A stretch of 40,253 nt of DNA, taken from positions 1 to 40,253 of the forward strand of contig CACZYF010000012.1 of NCBI GenBank assembly GCA_902785355.1, given 5' to 3'. A program made the translations under genes and the position numbers. Source of the DNA: an uncultured Ruminococcus sp. Lineage in GTDB: Bacteria > Bacillota > Clostridia > Oscillospirales > Acutalibacteraceae. Below, piece by piece: positions 16,580 to 25,097 of the stretch; the first letter of the stretch is position 1; each line of letters starts with the position of its first letter. Below the pieces are notes generated by a model that did not search any database, was not told where the DNA came from, and was given only the letters and a program-made list of their open reading frames with translations.

Positions 16580-18019
16580 ATGGCTCAAAATAAGAAAATG
16601 GTCGAGGCGATTACCGGCCGCGACGAGGATTTTGCAAAATGGTACACCGACATCGTCAAGAAGGCGGAGCTGGTAGATTACTCTAACGTCAAAGGCTGTA
16701 TGGTCATCCGACCCTACGGCTTCGCGATCTGGGAGAACATGCGCAACGACATGGACCGCCGCTTCAAGGAGACCGGTCATGAGAACGTCTATATGCCGAT
16801 GTTCATCCCCGAAAGCCTTCTCGAGAAGGAGAAGGATCACGTGGAGGGCTTCGCGCCCGAGTGCGCGTGGGTCACTGTCGGCGGCTCCGAGAAGCTGACT
16901 GAGCGCCTGTGCGTTCGTCCGACCTCCGAGACTCTCTTCTGTGAGCACTATGCGAAGATCGTTAACACCTACCGCGACCTGCCGAAGCTCTATAACCAGT
17001 GGTGCTCCGTCGTCCGCTGGGAAAAAACCACCCGTCCGTTCCTGCGTACCTCCGAGTTCCTGTGGCAGGAGGGTCATACTCTCCATGAGACCGAGGAAGA
17101 GGCGCGTGAGGAGACCCTGCGTATGCTGCAGGTTTACACCGATTTCTATAAAGAGACCCTCGCGATCCCCGCGGTCGTAGGTGAAAAGACTCCGAAGGAG
17201 CGTTTCGCCGGCGCGAAGGAAACCTATACCATCGAGCCGATGATGCATAACGGCGTCGCGTTGCAGGGCGGTACCTCCCACTACTTCGGCGACGGCTTTG
17301 CGCGTGCCTTCGACATCACCTACACCGGCAGAGATAACAAGCTGCATTATCCGCACCAGACCTCCTGGGGTACCTCTACCCGTATGATCGGCGCGCTGAT
17401 CATGGTACACTCTGACGACGACGGTCTTGTCCTGCCGCCGAAGGTCGCTCCGATCCAGGTCGCGATCATCCCGATCGCCCAGCATAAGGAAGGCGTTCTG
17501 GATAAGGCGAATGAGCTCTATGAGCAGCTCAAGAGGCAGTTCCGCGTAAAGCTCGACGACTCCGACCAGAGCCCGGGCTGGAAGTTCGCTCAGTATGAGA
17601 TGAAGGGTGTGCCGATCCGTCTGGAGCTCGGCCCCAAGGATATCGAGAAGAACCAATGTGTGCTGGTGCGCCGCGATACTCGTGAGAAGCTCTTTGTCTC
17701 TCTCGATAACCTCGAGCAGGAAATCGCCGATCTCCTCGTGAAGATCCACGATGATATGTACAACCGTGCGCTCGAAAATATGAAGGAAAAGACCCATGTC
17801 GCGCATAATTTCGACGAGTTCGTCGAGATCGCCGCCAACAAGCCCGGCTTCATCAAGGCGATGTGGTGCGGTGACAGCGCGTGTGAAGATAAGATCAAGG
17901 ACGTTACCGGCGGCGTGAAATCCCGCTGCATCCCCTTCGAGGAGGAGAACCTCGGCGACGTCTGCGCCTGCTGCGGCAAGCCCGCCAAGCATATGGTTTA
18001 CTGGGGCAAGCAGTATTGA
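16580..18019 (+). CDS. proS: Prolyl-tRNA synthetase, archaeal/eukaryotic-type (no editing domain)
   Basis: Class II synthetase of 479 residues that charges tRNA-Pro. It is the short ProS type without the inserted editing domain: motif 2 reads [20 protein letters not shown], and [17 protein letters not shown] precedes motif 3. An anticodon-binding domain and a C-terminal zinc-type domain follow, with Cys430, Cys435, Cys462 and Cys465 as likely ligands and the typical final Tyr (WGKQY). GGAGG precedes the ATG. Lack of the editing domain means Ala-tRNA-Pro would need a free-standing editor elsewhere. Confidence 0.95.
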   Translation: MAQNKKMVEAITGRDEDFAKWYTDIVKKAELVDYSNVKGCMVIRPYGFAIWENMRNDMDRRFKETGHENVYMPMFIPESLLEKEKDHVEGFAPECAWVTVGGSEKLTERLCVRPTSETLFCEHYAKIVNTYRDLPKLYNQWCSVVRWEKTTRPFLRTSEFLWQEGHTLHETEEEAREETLRMLQVYTDFYKETLAIPAVVGEKTPKERFAGAKETYTIEPMMHNGVALQGGTSHYFGDGFARAFDITYTGRDNKLHYPHQTSWGTSTRMIGALIMVHSDDDGLVLPPKVAPIQVAIIPIAQHKEGVLDKANELYEQLKRQFRVKLDDSDQSPGWKFAQYEMKGVPIRLELGPKDIEKNQCVLVRRDTREKLFVSLDNLEQEIADLLVKIHDDMYNRALENMKEKTHVAHNFDEFVEIAANKPGFIKAMWCGDSACEDKIKDVTGGVKSRCIPFEEENLGDVCACCGKPAKHMVYWGKQY

Positions 18020-18021
18020 TT

Positions 18022-18180
18022 CCCGGATAACGATTAACGGAGAACGGAGAACAGTGAAGGGCGGGGCACCCGCACCCGATTGTAATATTTTTTATCACGT
18101 TTCAGATGATTTGTATTACAATCCGAAAATCCAAAAGGATTTAACTTCTACCGTTATCTATTATCCGTTATCCGTTCTCC
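18022..18180. repeat. Nested palindromic intergenic element
   Basis: The outer arms are imperfect inverted copies made of GGATAACG/GGAGAACG-like units (18025-18053 and 18151-18180). Inside lies a perfect inverted repeat, GATTGTAATA (18078-18087) and TATTACAATC (18114-18123), and a small AAATCC/GGATTT hairpin near 18128-18143. The whole proS-metA gap could fold into one long cruciform. It looks like a miniature repeat element. Confidence 0.6.
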
Positions 18181-18201
18181 AAAACAGAAAGGAGCGGTAC
18201 C

Positions 18202-19140
18202 ATGCCGATCAAAATTCAAAATGACCTGCCGGCGATTAAGATTCTGGAAAGCGAGAATATCTTCGTCATGCAGGAGGATCGTGCGACGACCCAGGATATC
18301 CGACCGCTCAAGATCGTTATCGTCAACCTGATGCCTACCAAAGTCGCCACCGAGACTCAGCTCATGCGCCTGCTCGGTAATTCTCCTCTGCAGGTGGATG
18401 TCGAGCTGCTCCAGATGGCGAGTCATAAATCCAAGAATACATCCGAAGAGCACCTGACGAAGTTCTACAAGACCTTTGACGAGATCCGCGGCGAGAAGTT
18501 CGACGGCATGATCGTCACCGGCGCGCCTGTGGAGAAGATCCCCTTTGAGGAGGTCGACTACTGGGATGAGCTGTGCGAGGTGTTCGAGTGGGCGAAGAAG
18601 AACGTCTACTCCACCATGTTCATCTGCTGGGGTGCTCAGGCAGGGTTGTACTACCGCTACGGCATCGAGAAGCAGGATCTGCCGAAGAAGCTCTTTGGTA
18701 TCTACAACCACATGATCCTCAACCCGAAGCATCCGCTGATGCGCGGATTCGACGATTATTTCCTCGTCCCGCACTCCCGTTATACCGGCGTAAAAAGCGA
18801 GGATATCGAGGCGATACCGGAGCTGGAGATCCTCGCGACCTCCAAGAAGGCGGGAGCCGCGATCATCTGCTCGAAGAACGGCAGGGAATTCTACCTGCTC
18901 GGTCACTGTGAGTACGATTATGATACGCTTGCCAAGGAGTATTACCGCGATGTGGAGAAGGGTATCGATATACAGATGCCGTACAACTACTTCCCTGATA
19001 ACAACGTCAACCGTAAACCCGTGATGACATGGCGATCCCACGGCTCGCTGCTGTATTCCAACTGGCTGAATTACTACCTGTATCAGCAGACGCCGTATGA
19101 TCTCGAGGATCTGAAGAAGATGTACGAGGCAGAACAATAA
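18202..19140 (+). CDS. metA: Homoserine O-acetyltransferase (MetA/MetAA)
   Basis: First committed enzyme of methionine synthesis, activating homoserine by acylation; cytoplasmic, 312 residues. The catalytic set is present at the positions used in the family: Lys47 (MPTKVATE), Cys142 (CWGAQAG), His235 and Glu237 (GHCEYDY). Position 111 is Glu (TGAPVE), which in studied MetA enzymes selects acetyl-CoA, while Gly selects succinyl-CoA; hence the acetyltransferase call. AAAGGAG precedes the ATG. No SAM riboswitch is visible upstream; the leader is occupied by a palindromic element. The gene ends just before a second kind of repeat. Confidence 0.93.
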   Translation: MPIKIQNDLPAIKILESENIFVMQEDRATTQDIRPLKIVIVNLMPTKVATETQLMRLLGNSPLQVDVELLQMASHKSKNTSEEHLTKFYKTFDEIRGEKFDGMIVTGAPVEKIPFEEVDYWDELCEVFEWAKKNVYSTMFICWGAQAGLYYRYGIEKQDLPKKLFGIYNHMILNPKHPLMRGFDDYFLVPHSRYTGVKSEDIEAIPELEILATSKKAGAAIICSKNGREFYLLGHCEYDYDTLAKEYYRDVEKGIDIQMPYNYFPDNNVNRKPVMTWRSHGSLLYSNWLNYYLYQQTPYDLEDLKKMYEAEQ

Positions 19141-19150
19141 AACGATAGAA

Positions 19151-19309
19151 AAAGCCGGCCTTGAAAGGTCAATATCATTAAGTTGAGAAATGTGTCTCGC
19201 TGACGCTCAGTCAGTTGATGCAATTCCTCAGTCACCATTCGGTGACAGCTCCCTTTCCCAAAGGGAGCCTCTCTTAACTTAATGATCTTGCCATGAAAGG
19301 TCGGCTTTT
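19151..19309. repeat. Palindromic repeat element, copy 1
   Basis: About 155 bases with long imperfect terminal inverted repeats: AAGCCGGCCTT...ATCATTAAGTT on the left and AACTTAATGAT...AAGGTCGGCTT on the right. Inside are hairpins GTCACC/GGTGAC and GCTCCCTTT/AAAGGGAGC. A second copy lies at 29391-29550. It lies between the convergent genes metA and the HTH regulator, and its T-ended outer stem could terminate transcription both ways. No coding capacity. Confidence 0.85.
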
Positions 19310-19312
19310 GTG

Positions 19313-21058
19313 TTAGTCCTTCATATTATCCTTCAGCGGCGGGATAAAGTCGCGGAATGCCTGTACCATGCGCTTGTGATGGATTATGAAGTGGATGGTG
19401 GGGTATTTGTTTTTGGAAATGATGACCATTTGATTACCGATGACCTTGTAGGTGATGTTGCGAAAGGTCGGAGAAGGATCATACACGATACGAAGGTTTC
19501 CGAAACGCTCCGCGAAGCGGCGGGTCTGCTCCAGATGGGCTTGATATTCCTCGTAGGTATAGGTGATGTCGCTCGGACAGAAGATATCTGCCAGCGACAG
19601 GTTCAAGGGAGTGCTCTCGAACGCCTCGCGCGACAGAGAGGGCACGGTCAGCGTAACGCGGTTGCTCAAGACAACGGTCTCCGCCGCTTCCCGTGAACGG
19701 TGGCTATAGTTAACAATCTTCTCTTTTTCCTCCGCACTGAGGTTTCGGCTGTCGAGAATCTTTTGCAGCGTCGCTTCATCCATCGTGTACAGCGGCAGAC
19801 TGCTGTGAGTGATAAGACGGTCGCCATCCTTTCTCAGCGAGTCGTGCAGGGCCCTGAGATATTCCTCCCGACGGTCGGCGGTGTATATATCCATCAGCGG
19901 CCTTGCTTTGTCGAGCAGCTCTTCGGCACGCCTGCGATAGTGGCGCACATCCTCCGCCGCTTTATACAGCACATACCTGCCGTCGCCTTGATGTCCCGCG
20001 ATCGCCGTACCCTCCAGCGCGGCGGCTCCCGAGACCTTCAACAGGTGGGTGAATACGCTGTTCTGCGGCATAGGGAGGTAGTAGGGCGAGATCTGACCCG
20101 TCATATACATCGGAATGTATCCTTCCAATCCCAGCATCATTTCGTGGAAGGGACGGTTGACGTTATGGATGAAGTTCAGCCGCAGATTCTTTTTGAGCAG
20201 CATAGCGAGACCGAACATGTATTGTTTCGGAAAATCGGGATCTTTTGCCATCTCCTCGAGCGGCATGTCGCTGTAGAGGATGCAGTCCTTCTTTGATTTA
20301 GACAGCACCGTCGCCTTCATGAAATCCAGCTCGCTGTTCATCATCTCACGTAAACCGGTATAGGTCTTGGTGGTGGGAAGCTGAAAGGGGAGCGAGGGCA
20401 GACGGATATCGTCGAAGCGGATCGAACGGATGAAGTCATCGAGATTGAACGTGTCCATTTTATCGAGAAAGTTCGCAAGCGGATCATCCTCGGTGACGGC
20501 GGTGTTGGTGCCAAGCCAATGGATGATCGCGTCACACAGCGCACGAGCGGAATCAAGCTCATTTCCTTCACATCCGATCAGCCCCGCGACCAGCCTGACG
20601 TCGGCGGGAGTAGTGCACCGACGCGCCAGATATCCCGCCGTAGCGGCGGTGAAGCTCCCGAGGTCCCCCGGACGGCGCTGTCCGGACAGAACCTTTGAGA
20701 TATGGGATGGGTCAAAGCTCAGTGCTTTTGCCAGCTCACTGCTGCGAATATCCAATGCTTTCATCAGCGCGCTGAGATTGCTGAGATATACGTCATATTC
20801 CACATTCACTCCGTTTCTCAGAGCATTTTGCAGTGATTCGCGTACCTTTTCTTCAATGAGATCGACTTCTCTTTCTTTCGAGAGCGTCATGATGCCGCGT
20901 ATGAGCTTTTCGGTCTGTTCGCTGTTGTAGGCAGGCTCGCGTTCTCCTTTTACATAGTTCGATACCGCGCTGACGCTCAACCCCGACGCTTTCGCAAGAG
21001 TGCTGTAGCGCGCGTCCAAAAGGCGCAGATATCCATTTAATTGCTCGCTGAAGGTCAT
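19313..21058 (-). CDS. Double-HTH XRE-type regulator with uncharacterised C-terminal region
   Basis: Predicted cytoplasmic DNA-binding protein of 581 residues. Two XRE-like helix-turn-helix domains lie near the N-terminus: about 5-43 (STLAKASGLSVSAVSNYVKG) and about 91-130 (SSELAKALSFDPSHISKVLS). The remaining ~450 residues match no domain I can name. Their most distinctive stretch contains FIHNVNRPFHEMMLGLEGYI followed by PMYMTGQISPYYL. Similar proteins occur in clostridia as uncharacterised regulators (from memory). AAGGAGA precedes the ATG. It is divergent from the dockerin protein gene, with an inverted TGTCAA repeat in the shared promoter region, so self-control and control of the neighbour are plausible. 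Confidence 0.75.
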   Translation of the reverse strand: MTFSEQLNGYLRLLDARYSTLAKASGLSVSAVSNYVKGEREPAYNSEQTEKLIRGIMTLSKEREVDLIEEKVRESLQNALRNGVNVEYDVYLSNLSALMKALDIRSSELAKALSFDPSHISKVLSGQRRPGDLGSFTAATAGYLARRCTTPADVRLVAGLIGCEGNELDSARALCDAIIHWLGTNTAVTEDDPLANFLDKMDTFNLDDFIRSIRFDDIRLPSLPFQLPTTKTYTGLREMMNSELDFMKATVLSKSKKDCILYSDMPLEEMAKDPDFPKQYMFGLAMLLKKNLRLNFIHNVNRPFHEMMLGLEGYIPMYMTGQISPYYLPMPQNSVFTHLLKVSGAAALEGTAIAGHQGDGRYVLYKAAEDVRHYRRRAEELLDKARPLMDIYTADRREEYLRALHDSLRKDGDRLITHSSLPLYTMDEATLQKILDSRNLSAEEKEKIVNYSHRSREAAETVVLSNRVTLTVPSLSREAFESTPLNLSLADIFCPSDITYTYEEYQAHLEQTRRFAERFGNLRIVYDPSPTFRNITYKVIGNQMVIISKNKYPTIHFIIHHKRMVQAFRDFIPPLKDNMKD

Positions 21059-21088
21059 CTTGTTCTCCTTGTCAAGTAATATGATTCC

Positions 21089-21116
21089 ATTATAGGAGGA
21101 TTACACAAATTGTCAA
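21089..21116 (-). promoter_or_regulatory. Promoter of the double-HTH regulator gene
   Basis: On the minus strand, TTGACA (plus 21111-21116), 16 bases, TATAAT (plus 21089-21094). Both hexamers are consensus. Confidence 0.75.
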
Positions 21117-21129
21117 GGCAGAATTGACA
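21111..21129. promoter_or_regulatory. Putative operator between divergent promoters
   Basis: Inverted repeat TGTCAA (21111-21116), seven bases, TTGACA (21124-21129). The left half is the regulator's -35. A further TGTCAA lies at 21070-21075, downstream of that promoter's -10. Confidence 0.5.
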
Positions 21130-21136
21130 GAATTTG

Positions 21137-21164
21137 TTGCTTTTTTCTGACGCCTTATTATAAT
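21137..21164 (+). promoter_or_regulatory. Promoter of the dockerin protein gene
   Basis: TTGCTT (21137-21142), 16 bases, TATAAT (21159-21164), eight bases to the right of the palindrome. Confidence 0.6.
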
Positions 21165-21220
21165 GAGAGCATATAGGTTTATCCTGTTACGAAATGTTTA
21201 ATATGATAGGAGAGAACGCT

Positions 21221-24200
21221 ATGAAAAGAATCATTTCATTGGTTATCGTTGCTGTGATGCTGCTGAGCCTGTTCAGCGTCGGCGCTTTTGCGGCTGAACG
21301 CTCGTCCGGCGCAGCCGGTCCCGCGACAGAGCCGGGCATGTACGGCGGGGCAAAGCTCGGACTCTATAACCCTGCAACCAACAAAAACACCTATGCAGTG
21401 AACTATAACTACAGAGAGGGAAAGCTGGAGGTCTACAAGGACGCGATTTCCGGTATGACCTACGATATCCTTACCAACACCTGCACGGTTACCGACCTGA
21501 AACAGCCGGAAAAAGAGCTTTTCGTCTGGTACATGGGCAACGATTTTAAGCTGAAAATCGAGGGCGAGTGCGAGTTCAGGAGCATCTATGTCTGCAATCC
21601 CTTCAACTTCCACGGGACGAGCCTCAATATCATCGGTGACGGTGTGCTGACAGTTAATAAGAACACACTCGTCGATTCTGCGATCGAATTGCTCTGTGAC
21701 GGCGACAACGGAGTATTATCGCTCGATATCGCCGACTCTGTCACCGTTCATCTGTATTCAAAGGAGTATGAAGAGATTCCGGAGGACGGCGAGAAGTACG
21801 CGCCTGTTGTCGCCCTCAGTCAGACCGCGGTCACTCCCGCCGATGGAGGAGCGATCACCGTCGGCGGCAAGGCTGCTCCCGGGGTGAAGCATCAACAGAT
21901 CACCGAAGAAGTCCCGGAGACAGTTTCGGCGATTATCGTGACTGATCGAAATCAGGACTTCCCCCACGGCGCAAAACTGAAATCCAAGAGCGATCCGAAC
22001 GGTGTTTATGCGCTGGGAGATATTATGGATGATGTCACCTATGTGGTGAATCGATACATGTATGTCAGTGCGCTGAATATGTGGGTCGTTGATCACAGCT
22101 TTGCCACGGATTCATGGATGAACGGCAGACGCTATAACAAGGTACAGTTCGAGGCGGAGTATGACTACGTTTACGGCATGGCGCCTACTCCGATCAAGTA
22201 CATGGAATCCTATAAGATGGATATGCGCGGCAATGAGGGTGTAAAGATTACCAAGGATGGCGAGCCCGACGCGGTCTATATCGGACTGCCTACCGGTGGC
22301 GTCTGGGACTGGGGCGACGACGTCGACTATAAGGGCAATTATGAAATCAGCCGCGTGCTGTGGGATGATAAGCAGCAGATCTATGTGGTTGATACAAGCT
22401 TCGAGGCGATCGATATGATGGCTGCCGAGCTGGAAGAGAACGGCTATCATGTCGAGACGGAGACCGTCGATGAGCCGCTGGAGCTCTCCGTATGGACGAC
22501 GGAGGATCCTTCCGATACGTCCCGTTTTGAGCTGACCAACTCGGTTTTGAAGCGTTCTTCCGATCCCGACGGACTTTATATACAGACCGGTACTTACGCA
22601 GGCTCCGGCGACGATTCCGGTATTGTCGTCCACAAAGTCCACTACAATCCCGAGACCGAGGAGCATTACATCCTGTATAACAGCTACAGCTCGAGTGAAT
22701 TCTTCACGGTGTCGGATTCTGACATCGAGAGCGGCGAGGCGGACTTTTCTTATGCGGTTGAGACCAAGACCAAGTATGTCTATCTGCGTTATCTGCCCGA
22801 GGAATACAACATCAATTGGGATCTTGTGAACGGTACTCAGCTTACAAAGAACGACGATCCCGACGGCGTATATGCTTATAAGCAGTGGACGCATTATTCA
22901 CAGGGGATTGAACAGGAAAAATATGCGATCATTAAGCTGAATTATTATGATGATCTCGGCTGCTATGTACAGGACAGCGATTTCGGAGAACAGGAATTCT
23001 ACGATCTCGGTTCGCTTGAGACCCTCGGCTACAAGATCCATAAGAGCAGACAGCCCATCGACTATGTCACCAAGGGGAATATCGAGCTCGGGGAGTATCC
23101 TGTTTATACCGATAAGGGCGGCAGCAAATATTATGTCGACTATGAAGATAACGTCTACAGCTTTATGGAAGAGGATATTATTCAGCTGGGCGAGGAGAAG
23201 TACTACTACGGTATGCCGATGCCCAACAAGAGCGTGGATGACCTGAACGACACGGTCCATACAGTTTTGACCGATAACTACAGCTACCTGTTATCAGGCC
23301 CCGAATATCACCATGTCGGTGCCGAACAGCCCGAGCCTCAGGCTTATGCTCTATGGGTCAACGGCGAGCAGGTGACCTCCGACCATCTGACGATTTCCTG
23401 CGGCAAGGGTACCGCAACCTTCAATCCGTCAAATCATACTCTCACCTTAAATAACGCTGAAATTACAAAGGGTACCGATACAGACTGGACATACACCGGC
23501 ATTCTCAGCCATCTGCCCGCGATTTCCGTTGTTGTCATGGGCGACTGCACCATCACTGAGACCGGAGGCGACGGTATCGGCACCTATAACAGTGAGTCGT
23601 ATCAGATCGGCGACGTTATTTATCCCGCTCCTTATGATATGATCGTCTGCGGCGACGGTACGCTGACCATTAAAGAAAGTACCCCGATTTACGGCTACGG
23701 ATTATACTGCACGGGTAACCTCACGATCGACGGTATTACGCTCAAGATCGACTCTGCCGCTGCGGGTATTTGGGCATCCGACCTTAAGATGAGCGATACA
23801 AAAGCAGATATCCATACCTCCAGTTGGTATTCCGGCATCGTTGTTAATCGCGGCGATTTCGATTTTGACAACTGTACCGTGACAGCAGAGAGCGCGGAAG
23901 GCTCGGGTCTGCTGTTGGGCAGCGATAAGGACTTTTCCACCCTGACCGTGAACAGCGGTACATTGACGCTGAAGGGTGAGATCGGTGTGCAGGGTGAAGT
24001 GGATAAAAGCATCGTCACCGTTAACGGAGGTAAGCTTGCGATTGATTCGACAAACGGCGCTTTTGATGAAGCCTTCCTTGCCGATAACGCAAAAAATATT
24101 GTTATGGGCGAGGGGATCGGCGTGACTTCCGGCGAGATCAACGGCAAAGCCGTTGTGATCGAGAAGCTCTCCGCTTCCGGAGGCTTTACCCTCAGCGGCA

Positions 24201-24619
24201 AGCTGACTACCTTCCTCAGTGATGAGGATTATGTTTATATCAAGCTGCTGAGTGAGGAGAACTGGGAGATTAATTCGATGTTTGACGGTGATGCGACAGG
24301 GTATGAGATCTGTGACGTACCTGCCGGCACCTATACCATGACTGTCAGCAAGAAAGATCACGTCACCCGCACGTATCAGCTTACGGTCAACGGCGAAGTT
24401 GTTCAGGACGTTAAGATCCATCCGATCGGCGACGTCAACGGCGACGGCAAGATCACGACTGTCGATTACGGTAAGGTGAACGCCAAAGCTCGTAACAAGG
24501 GCGAGCTGAACGGCTATGAGTTCAAGTGCGGCGATGTAACCAATGATGGTAGGATTACGACCGCCGACGCCGGTAAGATTAACTCGCATGCTCGAGGTAA
24601 AGCGAAGCTTTGGAGGTAA
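21221..24619 (+). CDS. Secreted dockerin protein with tandem repeats and beta-helix region
   Basis: Exported protein of 1132 residues. The signal peptide ends near AFA-AE (residue 24). The N-terminal region (about 40-240) looks beta-rich. Four or five tandem units follow (about 255-690), each containing a motif like KSxSDPNGVY or RSSDPDGLY near residues 256, 344, 447 and 545, with a degenerate fifth near 622; this repeat is not one I can name. Residues about 707-970 resemble a parallel beta-helix (repeated NGGKLAI, NSGTLTL). A carboxypeptidase-regulatory-like domain (GKLTTFLSDED) precedes a type I dockerin (GDVNGDGKITTVDYGKVN and GDVTNDGRITTADAGKIN). The dockerin implies docking to a cohesin scaffold; none is in the window. 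The start is ATG 21221 after AGGAGAG. Confidence 0.85.
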   Translation: MKRIISLVIVAVMLLSLFSVGAFAAERSSGAAGPATEPGMYGGAKLGLYNPATNKNTYAVNYNYREGKLEVYKDAISGMTYDILTNTCTVTDLKQPEKELFVWYMGNDFKLKIEGECEFRSIYVCNPFNFHGTSLNIIGDGVLTVNKNTLVDSAIELLCDGDNGVLSLDIADSVTVHLYSKEYEEIPEDGEKYAPVVALSQTAVTPADGGAITVGGKAAPGVKHQQITEEVPETVSAIIVTDRNQDFPHGAKLKSKSDPNGVYALGDIMDDVTYVVNRYMYVSALNMWVVDHSFATDSWMNGRRYNKVQFEAEYDYVYGMAPTPIKYMESYKMDMRGNEGVKITKDGEPDAVYIGLPTGGVWDWGDDVDYKGNYEISRVLWDDKQQIYVVDTSFEAIDMMAAELEENGYHVETETVDEPLELSVWTTEDPSDTSRFELTNSVLKRSSDPDGLYIQTGTYAGSGDDSGIVVHKVHYNPETEEHYILYNSYSSSEFFTVSDSDIESGEADFSYAVETKTKYVYLRYLPEEYNINWDLVNGTQLTKNDDPDGVYAYKQWTHYSQGIEQEKYAIIKLNYYDDLGCYVQDSDFGEQEFYDLGSLETLGYKIHKSRQPIDYVTKGNIELGEYPVYTDKGGSKYYVDYEDNVYSFMEEDIIQLGEEKYYYGMPMPNKSVDDLNDTVHTVLTDNYSYLLSGPEYHHVGAEQPEPQAYALWVNGEQVTSDHLTISCGKGTATFNPSNHTLTLNNAEITKGTDTDWTYTGILSHLPAISVVVMGDCTITETGGDGIGTYNSESYQIGDVIYPAPYDMIVCGDGTLTIKESTPIYGYGLYCTGNLTIDGITLKIDSAAAGIWASDLKMSDTKADIHTSSWYSGIVVNRGDFDFDNCTVTAESAEGSGLLLGSDKDFSTLTVNSGTLTLKGEIGVQGEVDKSIVTVNGGKLAIDSTNGAFDEAFLADNAKNIVMGEGIGVTSGEINGKAVVIEKLSASGGFTLSGKLTTFLSDEDYVYIKLLSEENWEINSMFDGDATGYEICDVPAGTYTMTVSKKDHVTRTYQLTVNGEVVQDVKIHPIGDVNGDGKITTVDYGKVNAKARNKGELNGYEFKCGDVTNDGRITTADAGKINSHARGKAKLWR

Positions 24620-24742
24620 TATACGCATTTGTTTTTGTTAAACAGTGTCTACTTAGCTCAAGAGCATCGAAGATCAGCAGAAATCACAGAGGTCTTTGAA
24701 TTGATTTTTTGGTTAGCGAGGGCTAATCTTTAGTTTAAAACC

Positions 24743-24770
24743 TTGATTTTTGAAAAGATTGTGCTACAAT
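24743..24770 (+). promoter_or_regulatory. Promoter of the ferredoxin gene
   Basis: TTGATT (24743-24748), 16 bases ending in TGC, TACAAT (24765-24770). The remaining gap sequence (24620-24742) shows nothing I can assign. Confidence 0.65.
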
Positions 24771-24799
24771 GTAGTCAACAACTACAAGGAGGTTCTATC

Positions 24800-24970
24800 A
24801 TGGCTTATAAGATTTCTGAAGATTGCATTTCCTGTGGCGCTTGCGCCGATGAGTGCCCCGTTAGCGCTATCTCTGAGGGCGATACCCAGTATGTTATCGA
24901 CGCTGACGCTTGCATCGAGTGCGGTGCTTGTGCCGACGCTTGCCCCGTAGGTGCTCCTGCGGCTGAATAA
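24800..24970 (+). CDS. 2[4Fe-4S] ferredoxin
   Basis: Small electron carrier of 56 residues, clostridial type. Two CxxCxxCxxxCP motifs bind the clusters: Cys9, 12, 15, 19 and Cys38, 41, 44, 48. It would serve fermentative oxidoreductases such as pyruvate:ferredoxin oxidoreductase and hydrogenase, as in the family. AAGGAGG lies upstream of ATG 24800; codon use (GCT for Ala) suggests high expression. It is a one-gene unit closed by a strong terminator. Confidence 0.95.
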   Translation: MAYKISEDCISCGACADECPVSAISEGDTQYVIDADACIECGACADACPVGAPAAE

Positions 24971-24984
24971 GCAATAACGACCGT

Positions 24985-25013
24985 AGCCGAGGCTTTTGCC
25001 TCGGCTATTTTTT
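24985..25013 (+). terminator. Intrinsic terminator of the ferredoxin gene
   Basis: A perfect nine-pair stem, AGCCGAGGC (24985-24993) with GCCTCGGCT (24998-25006), loop TTTT, then ATTTTTT. Confidence 0.95.
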
Positions 25014-25040
25014 CTATACAGGAAACGGTTTTCGACACGG

Positions 25041-25069
25041 TTTACAAACCATGATGTTTATGCTACAAT
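25041..25069 (+). promoter_or_regulatory. Promoter of the trmN6-rsmI-folC operon
   Basis: TTTACA (25041-25046), 17 bases ending in TGC, TACAAT (25064-25069). It overlaps an in-frame ATG pair at 25068-25073, which argues against that start for the first gene. Confidence 0.7.
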
Positions 25070-25097
25070 GATGGCAGAAACAGAGGGGAGGCAGGCT

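Noticed and set aside
16565-17992. Long minus-strand open frame opposite proS
   Set aside because: Antisense mirror of proS; composition is typical of shadow frames and no start signal is present.
18020-18201. Possible SAM riboswitch before metA
   Set aside because: The gap is made of palindromic repeat units; no SAM-I core sequence or associated terminator is recognisable.
18154-19137. Minus-strand open frame opposite metA
   Set aside because: Antisense mirror of a gene with all catalytic residues; it would end inside the palindromic element.
25068-25097. Upstream ATG pair as start of the trmN6-like gene
   Set aside because: It overlaps the -10 hexamer of the predicted promoter and lacks a ribosome binding site; ATG 25098 has GAGGGGAGG before it.
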